The notes: generated by a model from the letters alone, not told the origin. 64,000 nucleotides of DNA from CAIYTF01 sp963664845 (GCA_963664845.1 OY761615.1:3286001-3350000); one strand, 5' to 3'. Shown: positions 19,411-28,813, counted from the first letter of the stretch. Program-made: numbers and translations.

Positions 19411-19678
19411 ATGAATTTTGAGTTTGGTTGTTAGTCGAACTCATCCCCCGTCCCCTTCTCTTAAAAAGAGACGGGGTGACGACGATCTGCATTTTTCAAT
19501 ATTTGCATTTTCTTTTCCGCTCTCTTCGAAACAGGGGTGCCAACCTAACAAGTTTTTAGCTTTTTTCCCATTAAAATGTCTAGATCATAGAAACCGCAGG
19601 TGCAGCACATTCAGTCGCCAATAATGCAGCTTTCCTACCCCATCTCTTTTCAAGAGAGGGGGCAGGGGGTGAGTTCCG

Positions 19679-19785
19679 CTAATGTTTCCACAACTGCCGG
19701 TCCAACACCGGTATCCTATTGCCTTGCTCACATTCGCAGACTGGAATATTTCGCAGGCTTCAAAGTCGGCAATGCCTTTTTTATC
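19679..19785 (-). pseudogene. yifB/comM 3'-end fragment 1
   Basis: Minus-strand translation gives IADFEACEIFQSANVSKAIGYR, matching IADLEGCEKIQAAHVSEAIQYR at the C-terminus of the intact YifB at 26550-28091; a one-base deletion then shifts the frame before the copied end. It begins six bases after the stop of the intact DUF559 gene and no other part of yifB is present. Confidence 0.8.
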
Positions 19786-20188
19786 TTTGTTCAACATTCA
19801 GGTTCAGATGAAATACGCTTTCCAGCTTGTCATTGAATTGCTCCTCCCCGGTCATTATTTCTTCATTCCGGAATCGTATAACACGGCATCCCAGGGAATT
19901 CAAAATTTCTGTTCTCATTTTATCTTCTGCTAACTGAAAATCATGAACTGGTCCATCTAACTCAATTATCGTTTTATGAGTATGACAATAAAAATCAGCT
20001 ATGAAGAAAGATTCCTTCCCGTTAAGATCATAAAATAAAGGGAACTGCCTGTAAAACTTCAGCCCGTGAAACTGCTTGTCTCTCACCATGTCCCAAAATA
20101 ATCGCTCGGCAGGTGTATCGCGCTTCCGCAATTCGCGGCAAATAACTTTGGCGATTTCTCTAAGCTCTTTTTCTTTGTTGAGGCTCAT
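19781..20188 (-). CDS. DUF559 domain endonuclease-like protein, intact copy B
   Basis: A 135-aa protein. Seen: TPAERLFWDMVRDKQFHGLKFYRQFPLFYDL, then SFFIADFYCHTHKTIIELDGPVHD, then DKMRTEILNSLGCRVIRFRNEEIM. This E-x-LW / KFxRQ / DFYC / xELDGxxH / D-xxR / G-xxVxRF order is the DUF559 family, related to the very-short-patch-repair (Vsr) endonuclease fold. The acidic and His residues expected in the active site are present. The substrate is unknown. It is the only complete member of a three-copy tandem array and is immediately followed by a fragment of the yifB 3' end, suggesting the cassette moves or duplicates together with that gene end. Confidence 0.85.
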   Translation of the reverse strand: MSLNKEKELREIAKVICRELRKRDTPAERLFWDMVRDKQFHGLKFYRQFPLFYDLNGKESFFIADFYCHTHKTIIELDGPVHDFQLAEDKMRTEILNSLGCRVIRFRNEEIMTGEEQFNDKLESVFHLNLNVEQR

Positions 20189-20452
20189 ATGAATTTTGTG
20201 TTTGGTTGTTAGTCGAACTCATCCCCCGTCCCCTTCTCTTAAAAAGAGACGGGGTGACGACGATCTGCGTTTCCAGGAATTGCATTTTACTTTTTTCTTC
20301 TTTTCGAAGAGCACTGGTATCAACTCATCAAAAACTTCACTCTCTACCGGAGACATTCACATCAAAATATCGCTGCATCAACACTTTCATCCGCCAATGA
20401 TGAGGCTTTCTTACCCCTCTCTTCCCAAGAGAGGGGCAGGGGGTGAGTTCCG

Positions 20453-20549
20453 TTAATGTTTCCACAACTGCCGGTCCAAACCCCGGTACTGTATTGCCTT
20501 GCTCACATGTGCGGCCTGTATCTTCTCACATCCTTCAAGACTGTCAATA
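20453..20549 (-). pseudogene. yifB/comM 3'-end fragment 2
   Basis: Minus-strand codons read SIDSLEGCEKIQAAHVSKAI then QYRGLDRQLWKH and TAA. The intact YifB ends TIADLEGCEKIQAAHVSEAI then QYRSLDRQLWKH. About 30 C-terminal codons are thus kept in frame with their own stop, directly upstream of the spacer and DUF559 copy B. Differences are mostly silent or conservative, which suggests a fairly recent or selected copy. Confidence 0.85.
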
Positions 20550-20577
20550 CTCTCTTTAATTATCTTCACATTTAAAG

Positions 20578-20674
20578 TTTAAATAAAAACATACCTCCAA
20601 GCTTTATAAGGAATTGCTCCTCCCCAGTCATTATTTCTTCATTCCGGAATCGTATTTTCCTTGTTGAGGCTCAT
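20578..20674 (-). pseudogene. DUF559 endonuclease, internally deleted copy A
   Basis: The copy has the same leader and start (ATGAGCCTCAACAAGGAAAA) as copy B, then jumps to the sequence of the C-terminal region (CGATTCCGGAATGAAGAAAT). About 310 bp, including the catalytic core, are missing. Its degenerate tail runs into yifB fragment 2. Confidence 0.75.
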
Positions 20675-20767
20675 ATGAATTTTATGTTTGGTTGTTAGTC
20701 GAACTCATCCCCCGTCCCCTTCTCTTGGAAAGAGAAGAGGGGGCGAAGGCCTACATTTTCATAATAG

Positions 20768-21274
20768 TTATTTGAAATAAATATATTTAGATAAATTTAC
20801 TACAGTTGAAAAATCGAAATAATAATTCTTAAAACTGGGGAATAACTCTTTAATCGGATTTTCTAACTGGACTATTTTATTAACAACATCATCTGTTGTT
20901 TTATATTTTACGTTTATCCCTTTGGTGAAAAATTTTTCATCAATTTTGAATACTCTTTTCCGAAAATTATGCGTGTTCTTTATCTCCCCACATGTATATA
21001 AAAAAGGAAACAATTTATTTTCGAAAAGGTATATTTCGAGAAAAGCTATTATCTCATTCAATTCCCAAGGAACCCAAAAACGACGATTATAAAGTGCTTC
21101 AGCATCTGTCTTCTGCCTTGGCGAATACTCGGTATTAATCATTTCTTTGAAAAAAGATTCTCTTTCCCTTAGAAACAGGTTTTCTTTTCTCTTTGAAGCC
21201 TTATTCGAAGCATTGCTATCCCTCCAATATATTGGGAATAAGAATATTAACTTACCGTCCCACTTTATATTCAA
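20768..21274 (-). CDS. Hypothetical protein
   Basis: 168 codons from a TTG at 21274; the frame is open for eight more codons up to a TAG, with AGGAG six bases before an in-frame ATT, so the real start is uncertain and the gene may have lost its 5' end. The protein is rich in Phe, Tyr, Lys and Asn (WRDSNASNKASKRKENLF, RRFWVPWELNEIIAFLEIYLF, YYFDFSTVVNLSKYIYF) with no motif I recognise and no signal peptide. Its AT-richness differs from neighbouring core genes, which fits horizontal acquisition. It sits between the DUF559 array and a DUF2971 gene, in the accessory region. Confidence 0.5.
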   Translation of the reverse strand: MNIKWDGKLIFLFPIYWRDSNASNKASKRKENLFLRERESFFKEMINTEYSPRQKTDAEALYNRRFWVPWELNEIIAFLEIYLFENKLFPFLYTCGEIKNTHNFRKRVFKIDEKFFTKGINVKYKTTDDVVNKIVQLENPIKELFPSFKNYYFDFSTVVNLSKYIYFK

Positions 21275-21521
21275 ATATTTCCCATCAATTAGTAGCTCCT
21301 AATTTTATATTACGAAAATTAAACAGAGAGCAAAGATAACCGCAAATAACAAAACCAACTTTAGTTAAGGCATAGGAACACTGTTAGCTCTGTTTTATCG
21401 AAGTGTAGGCACGTTAATACAAAGGCAATTATGCTTTTAAGTCATTCGAACACTATGCTAATGGAAGCTCTCATATGTAAATATGCAATTTATCAGGAAC
21501 TCACCGGCAAAAAAGATAAGG

Positions 21522-21559
<38 letters not shown>

Positions 21560-21585
21560 TGCTCGCTCGCTGAAGCTTTCTTCAG

Positions 21586-22302
21586 CTAGTTTTTGTAAGG
21601 GACGATCTCAAGTTCAAAAGATCCATCTTTTTTAATAGCCTGTTTCAACTCGATTTGAGGATTTCTAGCTTTAGCAATATGTTCAATTAGTTTTTTATCT
21701 TCAGTAGAGGTGCGATATCCGAAAATAACAGAATTCAGTAATTCTGCCGGGTATTTTTGAACATTATCCTGCTCTTTTGTTAAAATTCGCCATTCTTTTT
21801 CATAGCTCCACTGCTTCGATTTTATTAAGACTTCGATCTCTATTAATTTTTTGCCATTGTTATTCATATCTCCTGAAAATGCACTGAAGAGCGGATAATC
21901 ATCCGGATAATTTACGCGCTCCAAATATTCAAAAAATGGGTCATCACTTACCTTGAATTCGAGACAAATACCTTTATGGCTATCTGCGTAATGCGAAAAC
22001 ATCAGAACGTTACTATTTAATTCCGATAGACAGAATATTTTAATATTTCCCCTGATATTCTCATAACTGATGGTAAATTGTTCTTGCATCAACTTCATTG
22101 GATCAGACCAATTGATTTTCGGGTGTCTTTTAGCTTGTATTTCCCAATTAGTGACATCTAATTTCGGCATTACATTGCAATCGAATGGATCGTTTAGGTC
22201 TGGTATTGAAGAAAAATATACTTCATTTGAAAGAATTATATTGAGACTATGAGGGTTAATTGGGCGATATTTGTATAAGAAATCTGGTCGTATATACTGC
22301 AT
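21586..22302 (-). CDS. DUF2971 domain protein
   Basis: A 238-aa soluble protein. The N-terminal FLYKYRPINPHSLNIILSNEVYFSSIPDLNDPFDC is the hallmark of DUF2971 (YKYR ... YFSSPxxxNDPFD), followed by FCLSELNSNVLMFSHYADSHKGICLEF, the second conserved block. The C-terminal VNYPDDYP and YEKEWRI blocks also match. The biochemical role is unknown; members are often found in accessory islands. There is no clear Shine-Dalgarno. It is flanked by an orphan gene and, downstream, a CT microsatellite. Confidence 0.88.
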   Translation of the reverse strand: MQYIRPDFLYKYRPINPHSLNIILSNEVYFSSIPDLNDPFDCNVMPKLDVTNWEIQAKRHPKINWSDPMKLMQEQFTISYENIRGNIKIFCLSELNSNVLMFSHYADSHKGICLEFKVSDDPFFEYLERVNYPDDYPLFSAFSGDMNNNGKKLIEIEVLIKSKQWSYEKEWRILTKEQDNVQKYPAELLNSVIFGYRTSTEDKKLIEHIAKARNPQIELKQAIKKDGSFELEIVPYKN

Positions 22303-22460
22303 AAATTATTCAATCTTGCGTTGTTCAATACTATTTATTCGCTTAATTCACTATCAGTTCTGTTTTTATATTTTTCCACAACTCACCGTTCAATCTCCTT
22401 CACCAATATACATCGAATGAGTCATTTTATGCTTTTAGTCACCTTTAATGCTGTTCTCAA

Positions 22461-22485
22461 CCCGGCCTGCGTAAAACAGGCCGGG
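22461..22485 (-). terminator. Hairpin downstream of the large beta-helix gene
   Basis: Perfect 9-bp GC-rich stem CCCGGCCTG/CAGGCCGGG with a 7-nt loop, 46 bp beyond the stop. There is no U-run, so termination is likely but not certain. Confidence 0.45.
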
Positions 22486-22530
22486 GTCGTACGAGGTGTA
22501 ACAACCGTACTTACATTGTCGAGTAAGACG

Positions 22531-25500
22531 CTATTTCATTAACAAGAGTTTCTTAACAGACCGAAAATTTGGAGTGCAGAGTTCATAGAAATATACTCCG
22601 GATGCAAGATTAGCTGCGTTCCATTCAATCGAGTATGTCCCCGCATCCTTCACCTCATTAATTAATGCAACGACCTGCTGACCTAATTGATTATAGACAT
22701 TCAATTTAATTAGCGTTTTTTCCGGTACTGAGTACTTTATCGTTGTTGTCGGATTGAACGGATTAGGAAAATTTTGCTGCAACTCATAGGTCACCGATTT
22801 ATAATCAGGTATAACTTCAATAATTGTGATATTCGCATTCGGAATAGTGATAGAAGAGCCTGCTTTCACAATTGAATTAATAAGCTTACCGGTTACATTG
22901 TCTTTTACTTTAAGATCAACACCACATACACTGAGTACTACTGGATACATTGCTCCGCGGATCAAAATATCCTTTCGAACTTCAGTTGAATTTTCAACTG
23001 ATGTCTGTGATGCAAATCGAACGTCGAATAGGCCAGCCGGCGGTACAGGAGGTAATCCATAGTTGACTGTGGCAACCGGTGAAGTGGCCAGATAAAGGCT
23101 GGCCGTGCATCCCGCTGCATCAGTTATCTTGATAGTATGCCATTTGGGATCAATAGCGTTTGGTTGAGCGATTATCTTAGGTGTATATCCCAGTTTAATA
23201 ACTCCTGGTTGTGAAGCTCGAATCCAATATCCTTTACCGGGCAACAATGTAGTTGGAATTGAATATCCATTGTTGAACCCGAAAAAAAATGAACTGAGTA
23301 TTCCGTTGGGCGTCGTCGTTAATGCAGTAACGGGTGCTTCAACATCATACACGCTTACCATATTCCAGCCGGTAACAAGCGGAATTGTAGTTGATTTGAC
23401 TTGATCACCCCAAATGGTGTTCACTCCGGCAGGATATCTGACCCAATAGCCAGTTCCGTTGACCAGAGTAGCAACGGTATTGTATGCGGTAGTATAGCCA
23501 TAAACAGGAGAGACAGCACTAGGCAGCAAAGCAGTACTACTCATGTCGGCAGCTTTTAGTGGAATACCAAATAAGTTCCATCCACTCGACAGAGAAACAT
23601 CTTTGCTGATTTGTTTGAAGTAGGTAATCTTCAATGAGGAATATGCTGAAGTTGAAATAATAAGTGAATCAGTGGTTTTCATGTCAGTATGGATAAGTTC
23701 CCCGGTAATCCTATCAGAAATAATAAATGTTCCTGAAGGTAAAGCAGCATGGTTCCAGGTAAACGTCAGTGAATAACCAGTGCCTGCCTGAAAACTTAGT
23801 ATCCAGGTAACATATCTATTGGTATCACTACGGAAGTCTTTCAGAGAATAGTCAATGTTGTTTGGCAATGCAAACCGTGCATCGATGAAATTGCCTGGTG
23901 GCGGTGGTGGCAGACTAACTTCACCAAGAGATGGATCTAGACCATCGGTGGCCGTCGAATCAAGTCCAAAGTTTAGCGTTTGTGTGGCATTGCCAATGTC
24001 ATTTTCAGTAATTTGTATCTGCCAGGAGTTAGATGTCGCGATAGTAAAGGTATTGTCACTTATATCAGAATTACCCGTCGGAAGATCGGTAGCCCGCACT
24101 AGGCACTGGGTGAAGATCAATGATGGAATTGTCCAGGCATAGGACCCGGATGATGCTGGAATAGTATCAATTACAATATTCCAGGTAGATCCGTTATCTG
24201 TAGAATATTCTAATTTTATATTGGAGGCTCCACCACAGGCCCAAGTAATATATTTTACAAAACCTGCTCTCCAATATTCCCCGCCATTTGGAGCCAGAAG
24301 TTTTACACCAATTACTGAGAAAGTTCCTGGGCTCACATCATGGATTGATGCATTTGACGCGTCGCTTATTCTGATTTTACACGATCCGGAAAATGAATCC
24401 GGGGTTGTCCATATGTAATTTTCAGCTGATGCTGAATAACTGTCAGCTATAGTATTCCAAGTTGTCCCATTATTTGACGAATATTCGATTTTTATGTTAG
24501 TTACGCCGAAATTTTCCCATTTGATTGTTTGCTGAGATGTGGAAAGCCATTTTTCACCGCCAGTTGGTGATAGAAGGTTAAGATATCCTGATACGGCGAT
24601 GGAAAACCAGCTTTCATTTCCCATACATTGTGCATTCGTACTGGTTGCTCCTTTATCATATGCGGTTACTGCAATTGTATCATTTATTTGTGCTCCATTT
24701 AAAATATATGTGGTTACATTTCCCACATCGACACAATTTAAGAAAGAGTAACCGGTATAGTTTCCCCAATATATCTTATAACCAGCTAAATCGCTTTCTT
24801 TATTGGCTTTCCACTGTATTTTCACTCCTCCCGGTGCCTGTGCTTTTGCAACAGGTAAGGGTGGAGAAATAGGTGCTGAAGTATTCGGAAAGGATAGGAT
24901 TGGCAAATAATTAACTTTGCTTTTTGTCGAATCTATATACCAGTCATATATTCTTGCCCTGACTGAATCAGTATTCAATGTATTCCAGTAATTATTGCTC
25001 GCATTTATGTCCCCGGAAGAAGTCCCTATATTATCATAGATATCAAACGTCTTTGTATTGTTAAGGAGATTATTTTGATTAAACACGGACGGAGCTTTCA
25101 AAAATACCAGTTTCCCATTCTGAGTGGACTCGCTATTGCTACAAATAACTAAATTGTTTGAAAATTGCACATCATTTTGCGTACAAAGTATAGCATTAGT
25201 CGAATTACTTATAAAAACATTGTTTGTTATTTGAATTGCCGGAGCATTAGACATAATGAAATTAATTGACTGACAACTTTTGCTGTCAATAAATATATTA
25301 TTTTTTATTGGGCCGTTTCCGCTTGATTCTCGAGTTGGTTTTGGATTGTAAAGAATATCTGTTCCGTTGCCTGCAAAAATACAACCCTGAATTGTGCTGA
25401 CGCCTTTATCGCCATATAGATTGATTGCTGCCCCTCCATTATTGAAAAAATTACAATTATAGGCACGAATATTCGAAACGCTCATATAGCTTGGTAAATC

Positions 25501-26292
25501 AATACCGTCATTTGAATTATTCGCAATTATTGAATTGGAGATAACTACATTGGACCATAGAGAAATCCCCACGCTATTATTCGAGATTGTACAGCTGTCA
25601 AAAGATGCTGAGCTATAAGTATCTCCGAGTAAGCCGACACCACCATTTTGGCTAAGTGTTGTATTAAAGAGAGCCCAACTGCTGCTCCAGCAGGCATAAA
25701 TGCCATATGACTTGTTGTTGATTATTAAGGAGTTTACAACCGGTATTATTTGGACCCCAATTTGGTCTCTATAATTTTCGGAATATATACCATCAGAATT
25801 GCTATATCGTATGATGATATCTTTAAGAAATGGTGCTGCTCGTTTTTCAAGGAATAGACTCCCGCTATTGCTTCCTGCATATTCAATTGTACAATATTCC
25901 AAAATGCAACCGCCTGAATAATTTTTCCCACTATACACATTCTGCTTGCTGTTTTCACTAAAGTAGATATATGCCCAATCACCCGGCGTAGGATTTAAGG
26001 AAATACTTGTAAATAATATTTGTTTATCGGAAGTCCCTCTGGCATTAATTTCGCCATCAATAGATAAGCCTGTACCTGCAGAAAACTTTATTATCACTCC
26101 CGGTTCAATTGTTAACTGTGCTCCATTTGCCACTGTAACTGAGCCAGTCACAATATATGGGCTTGAACTTAAGTCCCAAAGTGTATTTGTTGTAATAGTG
26201 CCGCTGACATTAGTCTGGCCTTCTATGTACGAAGGATAAATAAATATAATAAAACAAAAGACGCAATAAATTATCCCACCAAGCCTTTTCAT
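22531..26292 (-). CDS. Large secreted beta-helix protein with T9SS sorting domain
   Basis: A 1253-aa exported protein with GGAGG six bases before the ATG. Order: signal peptide ending near YIEGQ; a cap region VANGAQLTIEPGVIIKFSAG typical of parallel beta-helix proteins; repeated NNS/NNxF turns to about residue 460; a fibronectin III-like segment (VKIQWKANKESDLAGYKIYWGNY); two Ser-Thr-rich modules starting LSPTGGEKWLSTSQQTIKW and LLAPNGGEYWRAGFVKYITW; a region with two STALLP/LVTGWNMVSVY-type repeats; and a T9SS type A domain (QNFPNPFNPTTTIKYSVP, GVYFYEL, ending KKLLLMK). It is probably surface-bound; no enzyme motif is seen. It lies between yifB and the DUF2971 gene in an accessory stretch. 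Confidence 0.9.
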   Translation of the reverse strand: MKRLGGIIYCVFCFIIFIYPSYIEGQTNVSGTITTNTLWDLSSSPYIVTGSVTVANGAQLTIEPGVIIKFSAGTGLSIDGEINARGTSDKQILFTSISLNPTPGDWAYIYFSENSKQNVYSGKNYSGGCILEYCTIEYAGSNSGSLFLEKRAAPFLKDIIIRYSNSDGIYSENYRDQIGVQIIPVVNSLIINNKSYGIYACWSSSWALFNTTLSQNGGVGLLGDTYSSASFDSCTISNNSVGISLWSNVVISNSIIANNSNDGIDLPSYMSVSNIRAYNCNFFNNGGAAINLYGDKGVSTIQGCIFAGNGTDILYNPKPTRESSGNGPIKNNIFIDSKSCQSINFIMSNAPAIQITNNVFISNSTNAILCTQNDVQFSNNLVICSNSESTQNGKLVFLKAPSVFNQNNLLNNTKTFDIYDNIGTSSGDINASNNYWNTLNTDSVRARIYDWYIDSTKSKVNYLPILSFPNTSAPISPPLPVAKAQAPGGVKIQWKANKESDLAGYKIYWGNYTGYSFLNCVDVGNVTTYILNGAQINDTIAVTAYDKGATSTNAQCMGNESWFSIAVSGYLNLLSPTGGEKWLSTSQQTIKWENFGVTNIKIEYSSNNGTTWNTIADSYSASAENYIWTTPDSFSGSCKIRISDASNASIHDVSPGTFSVIGVKLLAPNGGEYWRAGFVKYITWACGGASNIKLEYSTDNGSTWNIVIDTIPASSGSYAWTIPSLIFTQCLVRATDLPTGNSDISDNTFTIATSNSWQIQITENDIGNATQTLNFGLDSTATDGLDPSLGEVSLPPPPPGNFIDARFALPNNIDYSLKDFRSDTNRYVTWILSFQAGTGYSLTFTWNHAALPSGTFIISDRITGELIHTDMKTTDSLIISTSAYSSLKITYFKQISKDVSLSSGWNLFGIPLKAADMSSTALLPSAVSPVYGYTTAYNTVATLVNGTGYWVRYPAGVNTIWGDQVKSTTIPLVTGWNMVSVYDVEAPVTALTTTPNGILSSFFFGFNNGYSIPTTLLPGKGYWIRASQPGVIKLGYTPKIIAQPNAIDPKWHTIKITDAAGCTASLYLATSPVATVNYGLPPVPPAGLFDVRFASQTSVENSTEVRKDILIRGAMYPVVLSVCGVDLKVKDNVTGKLINSIVKAGSSITIPNANITIIEVIPDYKSVTYELQQNFPNPFNPTTTIKYSVPEKTLIKLNVYNQLGQQVVALINEVKDAGTYSIEWNAANLASGVYFYELCTPNFRSVKKLLLMK

Positions 26293-26549
26293 TGTTAACC
26301 TCCGAATTGTAAATTATTTAAATTTAACTGCTGTCAGCGCAGCTATTCCTCGTCATGAAAAATCCTTGTGTATGGTAAAAGTTTTTTGGTCTAGTGGTCC
26401 TTTTCCAATCTTATATATTCTTTTCCATGACCTCGGTGCTCTCTTCACGAACTAGAGGGCATGGATACCTTTCATTATTTACAAACTACTTATTCAGTCT
26501 CAGAGTATCCAGAGTTTACCGATGGATGTATCGAAGAGGCCATTATGGT

Positions 26550-28091
26550 TCAATGTTTCCACAACTGCCGGTCCAAGCTCCGGTACTGTATTGCTTCGCT
26601 CACATGCGCGGCCTGGATCTTCTCACATCCTTCCAAATCGGCTATGGTGCGGCTAACCTTCAAAATTCTGTCATAGGCGCGTGCGGAAAGTCCATGTTTT
26701 GTCATCGCGATTTTCAATAACTCCGAACTTGCCTCATCTATCCTGCAAAACTTCCGCACTTCGGCGGTACGCATGTCCGCGTTCTTGAAAATGGTCGAAT
26801 ACTTTTCAAACCGTTCTTTCTGCACCTGACGTGCTCTGCTGACCCGTTCCCGCACATTTGCCGAAGGCTCGCCGCCAGCCTCTGCCGAGAGTTCCTTGTA
26901 TTTCACGGGTAGTACTTCAGTGTGTATGTCAATCCTGTCCAGCAGTGGCCCCGATATTTTAGCCATATATTTTTGTATCATGTTCGAATTGCACGTGCAT
27001 TCCTTATTGGGATCAGTATAATAACCGCAGGGGCACGGATTCATCGCGGCGACCAGCATGAAGTTTGCCGGGAAAATGAGCGACATCTTCGAACGGCTCA
27101 CGGTCACGCGTCCGTCCTCCAGGGGCTGCCGCATCACTTCGAGAACATTCTTTTTAAACTCCGGCAACTCATCAAGAAAGAGCACGCCGTGATGTGCATA
27201 AGATACTTCCCCGGGCCGCGGGAAAGATCCGCCGCCTATCAATGCCGCATCGGATACGGTGTGGTGCGGACTGCGGAAAGGACGCTCTGTTATTATGGCT
27301 TTGTCCTTTGGCAGAATGCCGGCCACGGAATGTATCTTTGTTGTCTGCAAGGCTTCTTCAAATTCCATCGGGGGCAATATGGTCGGAATACGCTTTGCCA
27401 GCATCGATTTCCCCGAGCCGGGTGATCCTATCATAATGATATTGTGTCCGCCGGCTGCTGCCACTTCAAGTGCGCGTTTCACGTTCTCCTGTCCACGTAC
27501 ATCTGAAAAATCAACATGATAGGAGTTTATACTCTCGAATGCCGTCCTGATGTCGCTTTGCACGGGTGAAAAAATTGCTTCCCCATTCAGGAATTGCACA
27601 ACCTCATTCAGGCTCTCCAATCCATAAACTTCAATACCTTCCACAATTGAAGCTTCGTTTACCGACTCCTTTGGAACGATCATGCGTTTCATGCCTTTTT
27701 CTTTGGCTTCAACAGCAATTGGAAGTCCACCCCTAATGGGTCTGAGCATTCCATCAAGCGACAATTCACCAAGCAGAACCGTGTCTTCCAGCAGTTGCGT
27801 GGTAACTGCACCACCCTCAGATGCGAGAATGCCCACAGCAATGGGAAGATCGAATGCACTTCCTTCTTTTCGTATATCGGCCGGGGCCATGTTTATGGTG
27901 AGGCGGGTGCGTGGGAAAGTGTAGCCGCTGTTCTTGATGGCGGCGAATACCCGCTCGCGGCTTTCTTTAACGGCATTATCAGGGAGACCAACGATAGTGA
28001 ATGCGGGGACTTGTTTATCGCAGTGTGTTTCGATTTCGACTATATAGGCGTCTATACCATAGGTGGCAGCGGAAAAAACTTTTGAAACCAT
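26550..28091 (-). CDS. yifB: YifB/ComM family Mg-chelatase-like AAA+ ATPase
   Basis: A 513-aa protein. The N-terminal ~170 residues are a Lon-protease-like S5 fold (VEIETHCDKQVPAFTIVGLPDNAVKESRERV). The AAA+ core follows with Walker A GSPGSGKSMLAKR (about residue 222) and Walker B GVLFLDELPEF, then the zinc-type cluster CPCGYYTDPNKECTC and the Mg-chelatase C-terminal domain ending YRSLDRQLWKH. ComM is a helicase that extends branch migration during natural transformation; YifB relatives are nearly universal. Two truncated copies of its 3' end lie in the DUF559 array about 6 kb downstream, while the sequence right after its own stop shows no such cassette. Confidence 0.95.
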   Translation of the reverse strand: MVSKVFSAATYGIDAYIVEIETHCDKQVPAFTIVGLPDNAVKESRERVFAAIKNSGYTFPRTRLTINMAPADIRKEGSAFDLPIAVGILASEGGAVTTQLLEDTVLLGELSLDGMLRPIRGGLPIAVEAKEKGMKRMIVPKESVNEASIVEGIEVYGLESLNEVVQFLNGEAIFSPVQSDIRTAFESINSYHVDFSDVRGQENVKRALEVAAAGGHNIIMIGSPGSGKSMLAKRIPTILPPMEFEEALQTTKIHSVAGILPKDKAIITERPFRSPHHTVSDAALIGGGSFPRPGEVSYAHHGVLFLDELPEFKKNVLEVMRQPLEDGRVTVSRSKMSLIFPANFMLVAAMNPCPCGYYTDPNKECTCNSNMIQKYMAKISGPLLDRIDIHTEVLPVKYKELSAEAGGEPSANVRERVSRARQVQKERFEKYSTIFKNADMRTAEVRKFCRIDEASSELLKIAMTKHGLSARAYDRILKVSRTIADLEGCEKIQAAHVSEAIQYRSLDRQLWKH

Positions 28092-28442
28092 ATGCAGGAA
28101 TCGTTTTGTGTTATATTCCGTGAATTATATAGCGAAACTTACAGTTTATATTATTTCTTTACAAATAGGTCGGGAGACAATTACAATGTTATATAATTCA
28201 GATACTGGCTCTAATGTCCTTATAAATGGCCCGGTCAAATTTCAACGCAACGATCGCTAAGAAGGCGCGAGGTTCGCAAAGGTGAGAAACACCTGATAAA
28301 GCCCATGCACCTCATTCATATCAAATCTCTGCGCACTTGGCGTCCAAATTTATGGGCTCACTAAATCAAACCAATGCTTTGTATTTAATCCAACTGCGCT
28401 TCTTATATTACTTCGTTTACGTTGAATTTCTAACTTGCAATT
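28092..28442. other. Divergent intergenic region with decayed repeat
   Basis: 351 bp between yifB and the toxin gene. The part 28255-28350 (CGCTAAGAAGGCGCGAGGTTCGCAAAGG, and later CTCTGCGCACTTGGCG) looks like a decayed member of the intergenic repeats of the CTTTGCGxxCTTTGCG type; a relative lies at 38626-38670. No ORF or RNA gene was recognised. Confidence 0.35.
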
Positions 28443-28799
28443 ATGTCAAATATGACATATGTTTATGCTATGCATTCAATCAACAAACCTTTGGTTTGGC
28501 TGCATGGTGAAATAAAAACTCCACCTCTTTCTAAAAGTGGGAGGCTGGAAGCCGGATTGCTCATGAGAAGATTACAGGCAGGCGAGAATTTATCACTACC
28601 TCATTCGCGACCAATGCCTTCAGTCGGTCCGCATTGTCACGAGTTGAGAATTACGGATGAAGAAAGCAACTGGCGAGTTATTTACCGTCTGGATGAAGAT
28701 GCGGTAATAAACCTTGAAGTGTTTCTGAAGAAATCTCAAAGAACGCCAAGAGAAATCATTGACGTCTGCAAGAAGCGAATTAAACGATATGATGAGTAA
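28443..28799 (+). CDS. HigB-like toxin (phage-derived Gp49-like / RelE superfamily)
   Basis: A 118-aa protein. Seen: KPLVWLHGEIKTPPLSKSGRLEAGLLMRRLQAGENLSLPHSRPMPSVGPHCHELRI, then WRVIYRLDEDAVINLEVFLKKSQRTP. This matches the Gp49-like HigB family of ribosome-dependent mRNA interferases (L..G..L..P..R.M...G....ELR..D.....R..Y). ATG codons at 28443, 28452 and 28470 are all possible starts; the family alignment begins near the third. It is followed after 14 bases by an XRE-type antitoxin gene, giving the toxin-first order typical of higBA systems. Confidence 0.85.
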   Translation: MSNMTYVYAMHSINKPLVWLHGEIKTPPLSKSGRLEAGLLMRRLQAGENLSLPHSRPMPSVGPHCHELRITDEESNWRVIYRLDEDAVINLEVFLKKSQRTPREIIDVCKKRIKRYDE

Positions 28800-28813
28800 G
28801 GAAAAATGATAGC

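Larger units (their letters stand above)
19248..20748 (-). repeat. Tandem array of DUF559 cassettes with yifB 3'-end copies
   Basis: Read on the minus strand, a unit consists of a GC-rich leader (GGGGACGGGGGATGAGTTCG...), a DUF559 gene, about 100 bp matching the 3' end of yifB, and a ~265-bp spacer that leads into the next unit. Three DUF559 starts lie at 20674 (internally deleted), 20188 (intact) and 19410 (truncated); start-to-start distances are 486 and 778 bp. Two yifB 3' fragments lie at 20453-20549 and 19679-19785. Spacers carry strong hairpins, for example CCCCTCTCTT/AAGAGAGGGG at 20414-20436. Confidence 0.85.
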
